A stretch of DNA of 47,914 nt from Planctomycetota bacterium. GTDB taxonomy: Bacteria > Planctomycetota > Planctomycetia > Gemmatales > Gemmataceae. The notes below the pieces were generated by a model, which made no database searches, had not been told where the DNA came from, and saw only the letters and a list, made by a program, of their open reading frames with translations. Below, in pieces: positions 8,689-18,271 of the stretch; position 1 is the stretch's first letter; the number at the start of each line of letters is the position of its first letter. The position numbers and the translations under genes were made by a program. The DNA lies in the NCBI GenBank assembly GCA_021809185.1, contig JAKBAI010000011.1:1-47914 (forward strand), in the 5' to 3' direction.

Positions 8689-8720
8689 AAAAATAAACCG
8701 ATCTCTATAGAGACCGGTTT
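8687..8720 (-). terminator. Intrinsic terminator of the TIGR03000 gene
   Basis: A 26-bp near-perfect palindrome (8695-8720; arms AAACCGATCTCTA and TAGAGACCGGTTT, one mismatch) is followed, reading the minus strand, by TTTATTTTTT-type sequence. Stem plus U-run is the classical rho-independent form. It lies 65 bases after the stop at 8785. Confidence 0.85.
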
Positions 8721-8784
8721 GAAATATTATTCAATCATGATGGTAATATCGAATTAGTAATATTGAAATAATGGAAATTCTCTA

Positions 8785-9549
8785 TTAGTAGTTTTCAATA
8801 AAGTCCACAATACTGCGGGTTCCCGCTCGAACGGTAACTTTTTTCCTTTTAATGACTTCCTTTTCTCCTTCTTTCCATTCAGCGCGGACTAAATAGCTAA
8901 AATCGGTATTGGGGGTCAATTTCGGAGTATTGAAAACACGCACTGGTCCCTGGTGTTTCGTCGATTTACCATCAATTAAAACGATAGCATCTTCAGGGAC
9001 ATTCACTTCAATAATAGCTGCCCGTTCAACCACTTCTGCTGGCTTCATGGGGCTGGGATCGAGAAATCCTTTGGGCACATAATTAAAATTGGGGATCGGT
9101 CGCACGGATGGTGCATAATGACCGCCCCAGCCAAAGGAGAAAAACGGGGGATAGCGTCCCCAGAATCGCCCATCGTAACGATTAAAATTATTAGAAATAA
9201 TCCCGTTGGTTGGAATCCCTCCACCATATTCTGTTTGTACCATTCCGCCATTTGGGGCGGTTCCATCCGGTGCGGTTTTACCATCTGCGGGGGAATTGGG
9301 AACTATCCCATCCGGTGCACGGCCACCAGCATACGGGTGTTGCGGATAAATAGCCGGGATAAAACCATAAATTGGCCCTGCTGTTGGTCCTTTCCCTGGT
9401 GATCCGAGCTGAATCGTAAAGGTAGAGGTATAATTTCCAGAAGGGTAAATAGTTCGTTGATTTTTAAATATTTGTGCCGATAAGTCGGAACCCCAGAAAA
9501 AGAATAAGGTTCCCACCAAAACAGAAAAAAATAGTTTTGTTCGCTTCAT
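8785..9549 (-). CDS. Secreted TIGR03000-domain protein
   Basis: 254 residues with an N-terminal signal peptide (MKRTKLFFSVLVGTLFFFWG, cleavage near SAQ). The middle (about 45-165) is rich in Gly, Pro, Asn and Tyr and low in complexity. The C-terminal 80 residues match the planctomycete domain TIGR03000: EVNVPEDAIVLIDGKST, then GPVRVFNTPKLTPNTDFSYLV and RKKVTVRAGTRSIVDF. The domain's function is unknown; its beta-rich pattern looks like an extracellular adhesion or surface module. Single gene with its own terminator; GGTGAGAG Shine-Dalgarno before the ATG. The domain is the best lineage marker in the window. Confidence 0.85.
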   Translation of the reverse strand: MKRTKLFFSVLVGTLFFFWGSDLSAQIFKNQRTIYPSGNYTSTFTIQLGSPGKGPTAGPIYGFIPAIYPQHPYAGGRAPDGIVPNSPADGKTAPDGTAPNGGMVQTEYGGGIPTNGIISNNFNRYDGRFWGRYPPFFSFGWGGHYAPSVRPIPNFNYVPKGFLDPSPMKPAEVVERAAIIEVNVPEDAIVLIDGKSTKHQGPVRVFNTPKLTPNTDFSYLVRAEWKEGEKEVIKRKKVTVRAGTRSIVDFIENY

Positions 9550-10123
9550 GCGTTTCTCTCACCTCTGATTAATCAAAAGTTATTCCTTAACTTTCTTAAA
9601 CGGTTTTATCTCCTTGAGAATTCAAACGAAACGAAAGAATGATCATTTTTTGGATTTTAAAATTGCATTAATTGGTTTGTTAGAAGAAATTGCCATTATT
9701 TAAACACTCCGACTTTTCCGTACCGTTGTAATAAGATGCGAAATCCATTTTTGGCTTGCAATTAGTATTTTCGAAATAATCGGACTTCTGCTTGTCATTT
9801 ATAGATTGTAACAAGAGTAGATTGTAACGAGAACGATAAATGATTTTCAATGTTATTTCAGCGATTGATTTGAGAGAGGTTTTTGGAAAAGATTGACACG
9901 CTCAGGGCCAAAATCAAGAATATTTAGGCAACGAGAACCTAGAGGGAAAATTTTCAGTGAATATACCGATTCAGTAAAATTAGAATTATCGTAACTGAAA
10001 ATCAAGAATTAGCTAGGAGGATTTCTCCGTGATTTCCAGGTCAATCCGTGGTTAAATTTTATTGAAATAAACTTTATTCGCCAACTCTGTCCTGCCAGCG
10101 ACTACTTTCCTTGATTTTCGTGG
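9550..10123. other. Intergenic spacer, no gene seen
   Basis: 574 bp of A+T-rich DNA between two minus-strand genes. It should hold the promoter of the TIGR03000 gene. The only structure noted is the 16-bp duplication at 9802-9833. Confidence 0.55.
9802..9833. repeat. 16-bp tandem repeat, 2 copies
   Basis: tagattgtaacaagag followed by tagattgtaacgagaa. Confidence 0.7.
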
Positions 10124-13100
10124 TTAGAAGGGATTCATAATATTAAACCAAAATTGCGTAGGAGTTGGAGCGTTGATCGTTTTGGCGACATCCACACGAA
10201 AAGTAGTTCGTTCTAGAAAACTGAACCAGGAGAGATCGACTCGTAAACCGAGACCAAGAGCATGAGCAACATTCCCACCAACGACTTTACCTGAAGAGAA
10301 CATCTCCCCCGCATCATAAAAAGGGGCTAGATACATATTCCGCAGACCGACCACATGATCCAGAACATCCCATTCGACATCTTTGATAACGGGCACACGC
10401 CATTCCACACTAGTAACCCACGCTAGATTCCCTTGGCGTTCGGCCAGGTCAAAGCCACGAAAGGCCTGATTACCGCCGAGGGTAAACAATTGTCCTTGGG
10501 TAGGTAACCCCGCAGCGCCATAAGCGCGGAAGGCAAAATGGGTATCGGATAGAGCACCGGTGCTTTCTGGTGGTGTCCAGACCCACGATAATTGGGATGT
10601 CATCTGTTGGCTATATGCTGGTTGACCAAGGATTGGAAACCCCGCAGCATAAATCATATCAAAGCGAAAGCCCCGTTCTGGGTTCCAATACGGTGTTTCA
10701 AAATCGAGATGATAATGCCCGCCAACTTGGGAGAGATTGTTGAATCGCTCTGCTCCCGGTACCACCTCGCGAGCAACAGGCAAATAGTTATGTTGCCAGG
10801 CCGTAAATGCCTCGGCATAGTGCATCGGTACCCAGTATAAACTAGAAGATTCGGTAAACACATATCGGCTATAAAGGACAGTTCGATCGAGCTGATCCCC
10901 ACCACCACCTACTGGGAACAGCGATTTTTCGCCATGGATGCCGATATCCAATTTAGGGAGAACATTATTCCATTGAGCATCAAACCCAGCGGCAACGTCC
11001 CGGAAATTAGGCCGATAACCGGTATAGACGCCGCCACTGAACCAATCGGTTTTATAAGCACCTAGTCGCGGACCAATGACATCCGATCTCAGAAACCACG
11101 GATCTTGGTAAGATGGGCCGTAGGCCCAAGGCCCGGCAATAAAACTCCAACGATCATAGGGAGCGGTTAGAGTGGTTTCATCAATGAACGAATAGAGCGG
11201 AGTGACTCGGAAAGTTGGTCGGCCTTTCCAAGTATTGTTCGTTGGATCACGATCGGGAACGATCTGGTCTGGATCGACCATGATTTGAGACGGTTTTTGC
11301 GGTAGCAAAATTTCTACTTCCAGTTCACCATCTTTGCCTTGATGAATGTGAGCCGGGGGATCGGCAATATCCATTTCTGATATTCCAGGAACAATCGGAA
11401 CTTGAATAGCATACGATTTCCCTTGATCAAAACTGAAACCGAGCCTAGTCGGTTCGTTTAGTTCCCCCTTTTGTTTGACTTTGACCACCGCAATGTACGG
11501 TTTGAGATCGCTCGGCGCTGATGACTTTCCACTCGACCCACCAGCCGATAAATCGTTTGTTTTACTGGAGTTATTGAGGTTTTTAGATAACTCCGGATCT
11601 AGTTCGGAGAGCGGTTTCAGCTTAGCCGATTTCAGCGACCAATCACTCATCCCTTTCCCGTGCAGCCAATCCTTGAAAAACGGTTGCCAATCTTGGCCCG
11701 TATATTGTTCCAATTCCCGTTGAAAATCTTCGATATGAATGACCCGAAAGTAATATTTGCGAAATAAATAACGCATAAAATCCAGAAACGCGGTTTCCCC
11801 CAGGCGCTCTTCGATCATCCCTAGGATCATCGAACCGCGATCATACACCGAGGAAAAAAGATTCCCCACATGTTCATATTTCTCCATTTCTTGAAGCGGC
11901 GGCTGTAATTCCCCTCGATTCAGTGTACTGTAAAACTGGGACATCCGATAATTTTCGCGGTTGATATTGGGTAACCATTTAACTAATTTCGGGAAATGTA
12001 ACAGTTCGTTGTTTTTCCCCTTCGTTCGATTGAGGTGGCGATGCGCGAAATAAGTGGCAAATGCCTCATCCATAAACGTTTCGCGGTATCCATCCGTGCC
12101 AATGGTATTATAAAACCACTGGTGACATGTTTCGTGAGAAACCAGATATTCAACATAACCCGACATCAATTCCGGCATCATGAAGACGCGCTGATCAATC
12201 ATCACTAGGTCGGAACATTCGTTCCCGTTCCAGCCGAAATACGATTCCGCAATCGTAAATTCTGGATAGGGGAATGGACCAAACCACTTTTGGTATTCGT
12301 TTAGAGCAGAGACAATGACATCCACTATTTTTTTAGCATAAAATTCATGCTCCTGGAAAGCCATGACATTGACTTTAATATTCTCCGCTTGCCCAGAAAA
12401 GTTTTTGTAATCTTTGGAGCATAAAAAGGCAAAATCTCGACTCACGATAGGGCCTATTTGCACCTCTTGTTGGTTGTGGTCGATCATTTTACTTTCCACA
12501 GTACCCGTGCAGGCAATGACTTGATCCGCTGGGAGACGAGCAGAAACCCGATAAACTCCCGCTTCGTTATAAAACGGTTGATGCCAAGGAACAAACGGTG
12601 TTGGCCGCCAACCTCGCTGATCGTAATAGGAACATACCGGTAACCAGTTCGATAAATAGGTAACGCCGCGCCATTGCCCCCAGCGCCCTTGCTTTTGCGG
12701 TAAGACAAAATCAAATTCGATCTGCACACTCACCGATTCCCCCTGTTTTATACTTTGCGGTAAATCGATAATGAGTGTTGTAGGCATGGCGGGATCAAAA
12801 TAGCTCGATATTGCTGTTTTTTCTAATTCTTTGTCGGCTATTTTGAGAAGAGTGGTCTGTTTCAGGTTAAATGCAGGTTGACTATAGATCCCCTCTTTGC
12901 CAGCAATACGCATGATCTCGAGCATTTTGGCTAGTTTCAAAATTTCAATCGGATTGCTCGGAGGTTGATAATGAGAATGAATGTTAAAAACAAGCCGATT
13001 CGTTGGCCGATCACAAGGATTGGTCCACGTAACATTTTCTACTACTCGAACGAAATGACCAGATATATGCAGATTCATGGCGACATCGTAACGGGGTAAC

Positions 13101-13261
13101 CAGGCCGGAGGTACGAGCTTTTTCCCGCCCCCTGTCCCGCCTCCCGATGACGACGATAGCCTATTTTGATTTCCGGAGGGTGTTTCGGTTCCATTTACTT
13201 TCAAATTTTGAAAGCAAATCGCGACCAAAACGATCATCCGTATGACCACCCAAAACCGCAT
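10124..13261 (-). CDS. M1 metallopeptidase fused to an outer-membrane beta-barrel
   Basis: 1045 residues. Signal peptide at 1-24, then a Ser/Gly-rich linker. Residues ~50-560 are a gluzincin aminopeptidase of family M1: exopeptidase motif GWNGNE (343-348, replacing GAMEN), zinc site HETCH at 376-380 and third ligand Glu399, giving the exact HExxH-x18-E spacing. After a beta-rich linker (~560-680), the last ~350 residues alternate like an outer-membrane barrel, with LGGNQAFRGF (Arg935), the RGF signature of Omp85/surface-antigen barrels, and a C-terminal Phe (IMNPF) as expected for BAM-inserted proteins. The peptidase would sit on one face of the outer membrane, anchored by its own barrel. Single gene; GGAGA Shine-Dalgarno before ATG. 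Confidence 0.88.
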   Translation of the reverse strand: MRFWVVIRMIVLVAICFQNLKVNGTETPSGNQNRLSSSSGGGTGGGKKLVPPAWLPRYDVAMNLHISGHFVRVVENVTWTNPCDRPTNRLVFNIHSHYQPPSNPIEILKLAKMLEIMRIAGKEGIYSQPAFNLKQTTLLKIADKELEKTAISSYFDPAMPTTLIIDLPQSIKQGESVSVQIEFDFVLPQKQGRWGQWRGVTYLSNWLPVCSYYDQRGWRPTPFVPWHQPFYNEAGVYRVSARLPADQVIACTGTVESKMIDHNQQEVQIGPIVSRDFAFLCSKDYKNFSGQAENIKVNVMAFQEHEFYAKKIVDVIVSALNEYQKWFGPFPYPEFTIAESYFGWNGNECSDLVMIDQRVFMMPELMSGYVEYLVSHETCHQWFYNTIGTDGYRETFMDEAFATYFAHRHLNRTKGKNNELLHFPKLVKWLPNINRENYRMSQFYSTLNRGELQPPLQEMEKYEHVGNLFSSVYDRGSMILGMIEERLGETAFLDFMRYLFRKYYFRVIHIEDFQRELEQYTGQDWQPFFKDWLHGKGMSDWSLKSAKLKPLSELDPELSKNLNNSSKTNDLSAGGSSGKSSAPSDLKPYIAVVKVKQKGELNEPTRLGFSFDQGKSYAIQVPIVPGISEMDIADPPAHIHQGKDGELEVEILLPQKPSQIMVDPDQIVPDRDPTNNTWKGRPTFRVTPLYSFIDETTLTAPYDRWSFIAGPWAYGPSYQDPWFLRSDVIGPRLGAYKTDWFSGGVYTGYRPNFRDVAAGFDAQWNNVLPKLDIGIHGEKSLFPVGGGGDQLDRTVLYSRYVFTESSSLYWVPMHYAEAFTAWQHNYLPVAREVVPGAERFNNLSQVGGHYHLDFETPYWNPERGFRFDMIYAAGFPILGQPAYSQQMTSQLSWVWTPPESTGALSDTHFAFRAYGAAGLPTQGQLFTLGGNQAFRGFDLAERQGNLAWVTSVEWRVPVIKDVEWDVLDHVVGLRNMYLAPFYDAGEMFSSGKVVGGNVAHALGLGLRVDLSWFSFLERTTFRVDVAKTINAPTPTQFWFNIMNPF

Positions 13262-13880
13262 ATTGTTCTCCAGTTTGGAAAATCTGATAACGCATTTTAA
13301 AGTTATTGTCTACTGGAAATGAATTTATGAAGATGATCCTCATCCAAATTTTAATTTTACATAACGAAGAACATTAGATCTTACTAAAATCATCGAATTT
13401 AAAGTGAATTCGCTGATAATCTGGTCTTGGCTCGCAACTTTGATCCGTTTTTCTTGAACTCTTGTTTTGCCGAAATTGCCGATTATCCTAATTTAGCCTA
13501 TTTTGACAAATCGATCTCTTCGAGAAATTGATATGGATTAAATAGAATAAGTAAGGTATACCATTTATTTCCTACGGAAAAGGAACAATCATAGTGGGTT
13601 AGGAATTGAGGTTGAGGACATCAAAAAAATCAAGCCGATGAAATAAGACCTGTATTCATCTCGGCAGATGAGGGACGAATTATTGAGTTTTCTCTGATCA
13701 TTCAATCCCGAGAATTCTCTAGGTTGATTATCCTATAAAATGGGCAATCTAAGTTCTTCTATTGATGTTCAAATATGAGGAAGTGCGAATCCCGCTGAGT
13801 GAGATGGGAAACTATATTAAATAGAATTTTTGGAAGATAAACATCCAAAGGTTAAGAAATCGATCCAATAAGTTATTTGG
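13262..13880. other. Divergent spacer, no gene seen
   Basis: 619 bp between the divergent peptidase-barrel and glycosyltransferase genes; must contain both promoters. No repeat or hairpin stands out. Confidence 0.5.
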
Positions 13881-14789
13881 ATGAAAGGACGAAAGCAGAT
13901 AGGCATGGCGATGGAACGCTTGCGAAAATTAGACAGCTTGGAATCTGGAAAGGAATGGTCTACGGGTGTGGAGTTGAAATACGCCCCTGTTTATAGCTTG
14001 GTATTGCCCACTTATAATCCTGGCAAAGAAATAGAACATACCCTTTGGCGCATCAAAGATTTTTTGACGAAGACAGAGACTCGATGGGAAGCTATTTTTG
14101 TGTGCGATGGTTGTACCGATGGTACACCGGAGAGAATCCAAAACAATATCGGCAATTTTATTGGGCAAATTCGTGTGATCCAGTATTCTCCGAATCAGGG
14201 GAAGGGCTATGCGGTTAAGCAGGGATTATTGTCTTCTCGAGGAAAGTATCGAATTTTTACCGATTGTGATCTCGCTTATCGTCTTGAAGATGTATTGCTG
14301 ATGTCAGAATGGTTAGAGGAGCAAGTCGATAGCAAGAGGGACGAAAATGCACTGGCAGTGGTAATCGCATCGAGAGAACATCCGCAAAGTGAAGTAACCA
14401 TGCCCGTTCATCTGATGAGTTATTTTTTCCGGAGACAATTTCAATCTAGAATATTTGGTAAATTGGCACGATGGTTATTGCCCATTGCGCAGCTCGATAC
14501 TCAAGCAGGGTTAAAGGGATTGACCGCTTCTGCGGTGGAAAAGGTACTTCCTATTCTAGAATGCCATGGTTTTGGTTTTGATTGCGAATTATTAACGGCT
14601 TGTGCTTATTATCAAATCCCCGTGCTGGAGATGCCGGTTCGAGTTCACTATGCGAATGCTACCACCACTACTAGTGTACAGTCGATTCGAAAAATGCTCC
14701 GAGAACTTGTTCAAATACGACAGCGCTGGCAAAAACAACCCCAGCAGCTCGATCGGCGTGAAAGAGGAAATCAGGCCAAAGCTGCTTAG
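13881..14789 (+). CDS. Family 2 glycosyltransferase (dolichyl/polyprenyl-phosphate sugar synthase-like)
   Basis: 302 residues, GT-A fold of the DPM1/ArnC branch, which transfers a sugar from a nucleotide donor to polyprenyl phosphate at the cytosolic membrane face. Seen: YSLVLPTYNPGKEIEHTL at 38-55, VCDGCTDGT at 74-82, NQGKGYAVKQGL, and metal site D128-x-D130 in FTDCDLAY. There is no C-terminal membrane domain. The start is uncertain: ATG 13881 lacks a clear Shine-Dalgarno, and in-frame ATGs follow at codons 9 and 11. It heads an apparent plus-strand unit with the deacetylase (138-bp gap) and the DUF6134-like gene. Confidence 0.85.
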   Translation: MKGRKQIGMAMERLRKLDSLESGKEWSTGVELKYAPVYSLVLPTYNPGKEIEHTLWRIKDFLTKTETRWEAIFVCDGCTDGTPERIQNNIGNFIGQIRVIQYSPNQGKGYAVKQGLLSSRGKYRIFTDCDLAYRLEDVLLMSEWLEEQVDSKRDENALAVVIASREHPQSEVTMPVHLMSYFFRRQFQSRIFGKLARWLLPIAQLDTQAGLKGLTASAVEKVLPILECHGFGFDCELLTACAYYQIPVLEMPVRVHYANATTTTSVQSIRKMLRELVQIRQRWQKQPQQLDRRERGNQAKAA

Positions 14790-14927
14790 ATGTTGTATAT
14801 TGGTCGATCGAGTTAGATCGGTTTCTAGAGCCAGAAAATTGATTGTCTCCGTTGGTTCGCTGGGATCTTGATTCTGTAAATTTATTCGAGTTCATTGACT
14901 CGATCGGCTCGGCATAAAGGATACCAT

Positions 14928-15920
14928 ATGCCCAGGATTCTATGGGTAATTGCTGATGATTTTGGTATAGGCAACGATACATCTCGCGGTATTTTGGAGC
15001 TTGCTCATCAGGGGATTGTTACTGGTACGGTTTTGCTCGTTAATTCTCCCCATGCGGAATCTTCGTTGCGAATGTGGGAATCTGCTGGTAAACCACTCGA
15101 AGTGGGTTGGCATCCCTGTTTGACGATTGATCAACCTGTTTTAGATCCTAAAGAAGTTCCTTCTCTGGTGGATTGCAAAGGAAATTTTTTTACTCTCGGT
15201 ATCTTTCTAAAAAAGTTGCTTTCTGGTCAAATTCACCGAACCGATATTACCAACGAGCTGCAAGCCCAGTATCAGAAATTTATCGATTTAACCGGCTTTC
15301 GGCCTAGAATTGTGAATGCCCATCACCATCTCCATGTGTTTCCACCTGTTGGGCGAATTCTTCGCCAGATTCTTAGGGGTAAGGTTCTTAGCGAACAGAT
15401 AGTTAAAGAGCAGGTACTCGAAGATCCTGTTGCGATATCAGCAGCAGCTTTACCCTATGTCCGGCGAATTCAAGAAACTCCTTATTCTCTGAGCATGGTG
15501 CCGGGTGCTCGTAAAAAACGGATGCTTCTAACTCTTTTTGGCCGATTCGAGAGTCGATTTCTCAAGAATCAGGGTTTTCCAGGGAACAACTTTCTCGCGG
15601 GAATTACCGATCCGATCTGGATTGAAAAGGATTCGTTCTTTACAAATTGGCTGCGATCTGCACCCCCAAACACTTCGTGCGAGCTGACCTGTCACCCGGG
15701 TTATTTAGATCAAAGTTTGATCGGCCGAGATGGAGACAATCTTTGGGATGGCTTGATTCAGCGGCGATTTCGCGAATTTCAGTTGCTTAGGCATCCTTCG
15801 TTCCTAGAAACCTGTTCTCAGCTAGGGTTTGACTTGGTGCCATTACAGCACTCGTTACAATCGAAGAATTTTGGTACAAAAATTCAAAGCCGATTCTGTT
15901 CGAAACATCGAGCTTGTTGA
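14928..15920 (+). CDS. YdjC/HpnK-type carbohydrate deacetylase
   Basis: 330 residues, TIM-barrel metal-dependent deacetylase acting on N-acetyl groups of sugars. Metal and catalytic positions: Asp10/Asp11 in IADDFG, His62 in VGWHP, and the His cluster 132-136 in VNAHHHLHVFPPV. I chose ATG 14928, which has AAAGG 7 bases upstream and begins directly with the conserved first strand; a longer in-frame reading begins with TTG at 14895. Related to HpnK of hopanoid synthesis, but no hpnH or hpnJ gene is in the window. Together with the preceding glycosyltransferase it could deacetylate a lipid-linked amino sugar, as ArnD deformylates the ArnC product (inference). Confidence 0.85.
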   Translation: MPRILWVIADDFGIGNDTSRGILELAHQGIVTGTVLLVNSPHAESSLRMWESAGKPLEVGWHPCLTIDQPVLDPKEVPSLVDCKGNFFTLGIFLKKLLSGQIHRTDITNELQAQYQKFIDLTGFRPRIVNAHHHLHVFPPVGRILRQILRGKVLSEQIVKEQVLEDPVAISAAALPYVRRIQETPYSLSMVPGARKKRMLLTLFGRFESRFLKNQGFPGNNFLAGITDPIWIEKDSFFTNWLRSAPPNTSCELTCHPGYLDQSLIGRDGDNLWDGLIQRRFREFQLLRHPSFLETCSQLGFDLVPLQHSLQSKNFGTKIQSRFCSKHRAC

Positions 15921-15993
15921 GCTTTTTATTGATGAGAAAATCTTAATTGCCTATTTTTTGAAATAGTCTGTTTGAACCGTAAGAGAGATTAAT

Positions 15994-16665
15994 ATGCTTA
16001 AACGCCAGTTTATAACAATGATATTTGCAACAACGAGCTGTTTTTATCTTTTAGCTTCTGCCAGTGCAGGGGAAAAGGAAACTCGTTTGTTCTCGGTTTA
16101 TATCGATAATAAACCTGCTGGGAATTACCAGATGCAAATTGAACCCACCGTCAATAATGGGGTGCAGATGACGGCCAAAGCGAATGTAGCCCTGAGAGTT
16201 CTGCTCGTGAATTACCGCTACCAATTCCAGGGGGTTGAACTATGGAAAGAAGGTCGCCTTCAAAGTTTTCAAAGTAATTGTGTTGACGATGGTAAAAAGT
16301 ATTCTGTTTCCTTACAGAATAAAGATAATCAGCAAATTTTGGTTAAGAATAACCAATCCGAACTAGTGAAAGGGGATATCTGGTTATCGACCTACTGGCA
16401 ATTGCCGAGCCAGCAAATCCGCAATAATGGGTTTGTTCTTATTGATGCGGATACGGGCAAAAGTCTAAAAATTTCGATGGATAAAATCGGTTTGGAAAAA
16501 GTAATGGCTCTGGGCCAAACGGTTGAATTAATGCATTATCGCTTGAAGGGGGATGTTAAGGTCGACCTTTGGTACGATGGGTCAAATCGACTGATTCGAC
16601 AAGAATCGATTGAAGATGGCCACAAAATGCTCATGCAAATTAGCCAACTTCAACGAACAAAGTAA
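15994..16665 (+). CDS. Secreted DUF6134-like protein
   Basis: 223 residues with a signal peptide (residues 1-25, cleavage after ASAS/AG). The mature part is beta-rich: LFSVYIDNKPAGNY near the N-terminus, and a C-terminal YRLKGDVKVDLWYDGSNRL segment, which I recognise as the DUF6134 pattern; function unknown. It lies 73 bp after the deacetylase on the same strand and is followed by a hairpin, so it probably ends the operon. An envelope role connected with the glycolipid made by its neighbours is possible but not shown. Confidence 0.75.
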   Translation: MLKRQFITMIFATTSCFYLLASASAGEKETRLFSVYIDNKPAGNYQMQIEPTVNNGVQMTAKANVALRVLLVNYRYQFQGVELWKEGRLQSFQSNCVDDGKKYSVSLQNKDNQQILVKNNQSELVKGDIWLSTYWQLPSQQIRNNGFVLIDADTGKSLKISMDKIGLEKVMALGQTVELMHYRLKGDVKVDLWYDGSNRLIRQESIEDGHKMLMQISQLQRTK

Positions 16666-16679
16666 ATTCTTCGAGGTCC

Positions 16680-16711
16680 AGGAGATTCGTTTGGCCTCCG
16701 CACAATCTCCT
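16680..16711 (+). terminator. Probable terminator after the GT2-deacetylase-DUF6134 unit
   Basis: AGGAGATT and AATCTCCT (8 bp) flank a 16-base loop, 15 bases after the stop at 16665. Only a weak T-rich tract follows. Confidence 0.5.
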
Positions 16712-17566
16712 TACCTTTCCAAGAGCTGAACCTAGAAATATCAACTCAAGATTGCCGATTTTTCTAAAACTTCCCCATTTGTGAAGATTTCGTGACAAGT
16801 TTCTATCTCATATACCGTCCATTTATTAGAAGATTTTCAATTGAAGTAAATTAAATAAATATCGAAAATCGATAATCTACATCTTGAAATTGTGAAGAAA
16901 AGATGTTAGATTTATGTAGATTGTGTGAATAAATGCTTTGCCTTGGAGTTGCACTGCTCAAAAACCGGTTCTAATCTGGTTCTACAAGAGAATTATTAAA
17001 GCAATAATCAAGAGTAGTGATTAGCGGAAATTGAATACTGGGATGTAGAAATCTTAGTTCGTTTTTAAGTGATGATCCTAACGAAAAAAGTAAGAAGAGT
17101 TGGAGATTATGGGTAAAACAACCGGTAGCTCGATTTTAGAATAACTGGTTCAATTACTCTAGTTCAATTACTCTAGTTCAATTACTCTAGTTCAATTAAT
17201 TAATACGAATTTTGATTTTCAGTTTCAGAATATTTCATTGGGTTCAATCGAGAGAAAGAAACGTTTTTCAAAGTACCCAACGAAGAAATAATTTTTCCGC
17301 AATAAAAGACTAAAAGGGAACAAAAATTTTGGGATCACAACAGGTAATCTTTTTGACGTAAGCATCCGTTGGGCTTACGAACTTAGCAAAGAAAAAATAA
17401 AACTTGTTTTATCGGTGCTAGAGAGGGTCAAAGAGGAATGTCCAAGCTGGCAATTCGCTTTGATTTAACCAGAGAGTTACCAAAGATTTTTAACTTGAAG
17501 ATTGGAACAAATATTGAACAAAAATCATGAGTTGAAAAGTTCATGAGTTGAATAGAGGGGTAAATC
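16712..17566. other. Long A+T-rich spacer, no gene
   Basis: About 850 bp without a credible frame. Holds the 14-bp x4 repeat at 17147-17202. Start of the gene-poor region that runs to about 24 kb. Confidence 0.6.
17147..17202. repeat. 14-bp tandem repeat, 4 copies
   Basis: Four units of (a/g)gttcaattactct, the last ending in aatta. Contiguous units without spacers, so not a CRISPR array. Confidence 0.85.
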
Positions 17567-18064
17567 ATGTCCTCAAAATCATTTTCGCGAAGAAATGTCT
17601 TGATTGCAGGAACGGTGATCGTTTTAGTTGGCACATTGCAGGCAAGTGGATCCTGGAGCTGGTTGCACAATTCCTGGAAAACTATCGAAAAGTCGGAAAA
17701 ACGTTATCGCAAAGCCGTTGAAAAACGCTCGGAATTAGAAAAATTAGATGAAATAAGCCTAGTTGCTAATCGAATTCGCAACGAAACGATTCGAAATTTA
17801 GCAGAAAAACGAATCAGCGTGGCCGAAGCATACGCTGCTTTTGAAGAAATTCATCAGCTTTCGCCTATCCTGTACAAAGTGGAACACAATCATCACCCTG
17901 ATCTTACTAGAAATCAAATGATCCGAAATCAAATGCTTACGGGGGTCAAGCATTGTTTGAGTGTACAAAAATCGAACGATCAATTCGAAAATATTGAAAC
18001 TCTAAAAAATGAGGTTTCCCAGGATATCAATCGCTATTTCGATAATTTGGACAAACAGAATTGA
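17567..18064 (+). CDS. Membrane-anchored small protein, paralogue A of four
   Basis: 165 residues. One N-terminal membrane span (residues ~10-28, VLIAGTVIVLVGTLQASG) after a basic start; the rest is a charged, helical domain. Core pattern: Arg/Lys-rich helix, then EKRISVAEAYAAFEEIHQL, then a short region ending HHPDL, then MIRNQMLTGVKHCL and a last charged helix. The same order recurs in the genes at 19271, 21010 and 22902. Function unknown; I recall large families of such proteins in Gemmata-like planctomycetes. GAGGGG Shine-Dalgarno 7 bases before ATG. A long hairpin follows at 18224. Confidence 0.8.
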   Translation: MSSKSFSRRNVLIAGTVIVLVGTLQASGSWSWLHNSWKTIEKSEKRYRKAVEKRSELEKLDEISLVANRIRNETIRNLAEKRISVAEAYAAFEEIHQLSPILYKVEHNHHPDLTRNQMIRNQMLTGVKHCLSVQKSNDQFENIETLKNEVSQDINRYFDNLDKQN

Positions 18065-18223
18065 TTATCTAATTCGGAGTTAAAGTCTTGACAATGGCCC
18101 CCAATGGCCCCATGTATCTCACTTTTTAGCAAAATAAAAGAGTAGAGACCAAACAGACAAAGATAGAGATTCAGCAATCGAATTAAAAGGGAATGGGTAA
18201 CTTGCCCTAACCTAAACGTACTT

Positions 18224-18271
18224 CAGGGACACAGATCGGAACAGTGGAAGAGGAGCCTATCTGTGTCCCTG
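18224..18271. repeat. Long inverted repeat downstream of paralogue A
   Basis: CAGGGACACAGAT pairs perfectly with ATCTGTGTCCCTG; after one mismatch GG pairs with CC, leaving a 16-base loop. It is much richer in G+C than the surrounding spacer and has no U-run, so it may be an RNA structure or a small palindromic repeat rather than a simple terminator. Confidence 0.8.

Noticed and set aside
14895-14927. Longer start (TTG 14895) for the deacetylase
   Set aside because: No ribosome site, and ATG 14928 with AAAGG begins directly at the conserved first strand of the family.
17147-17202. CRISPR array
   Set aside because: Units are 14 bp and directly joined without spacers; no cas gene in the window.
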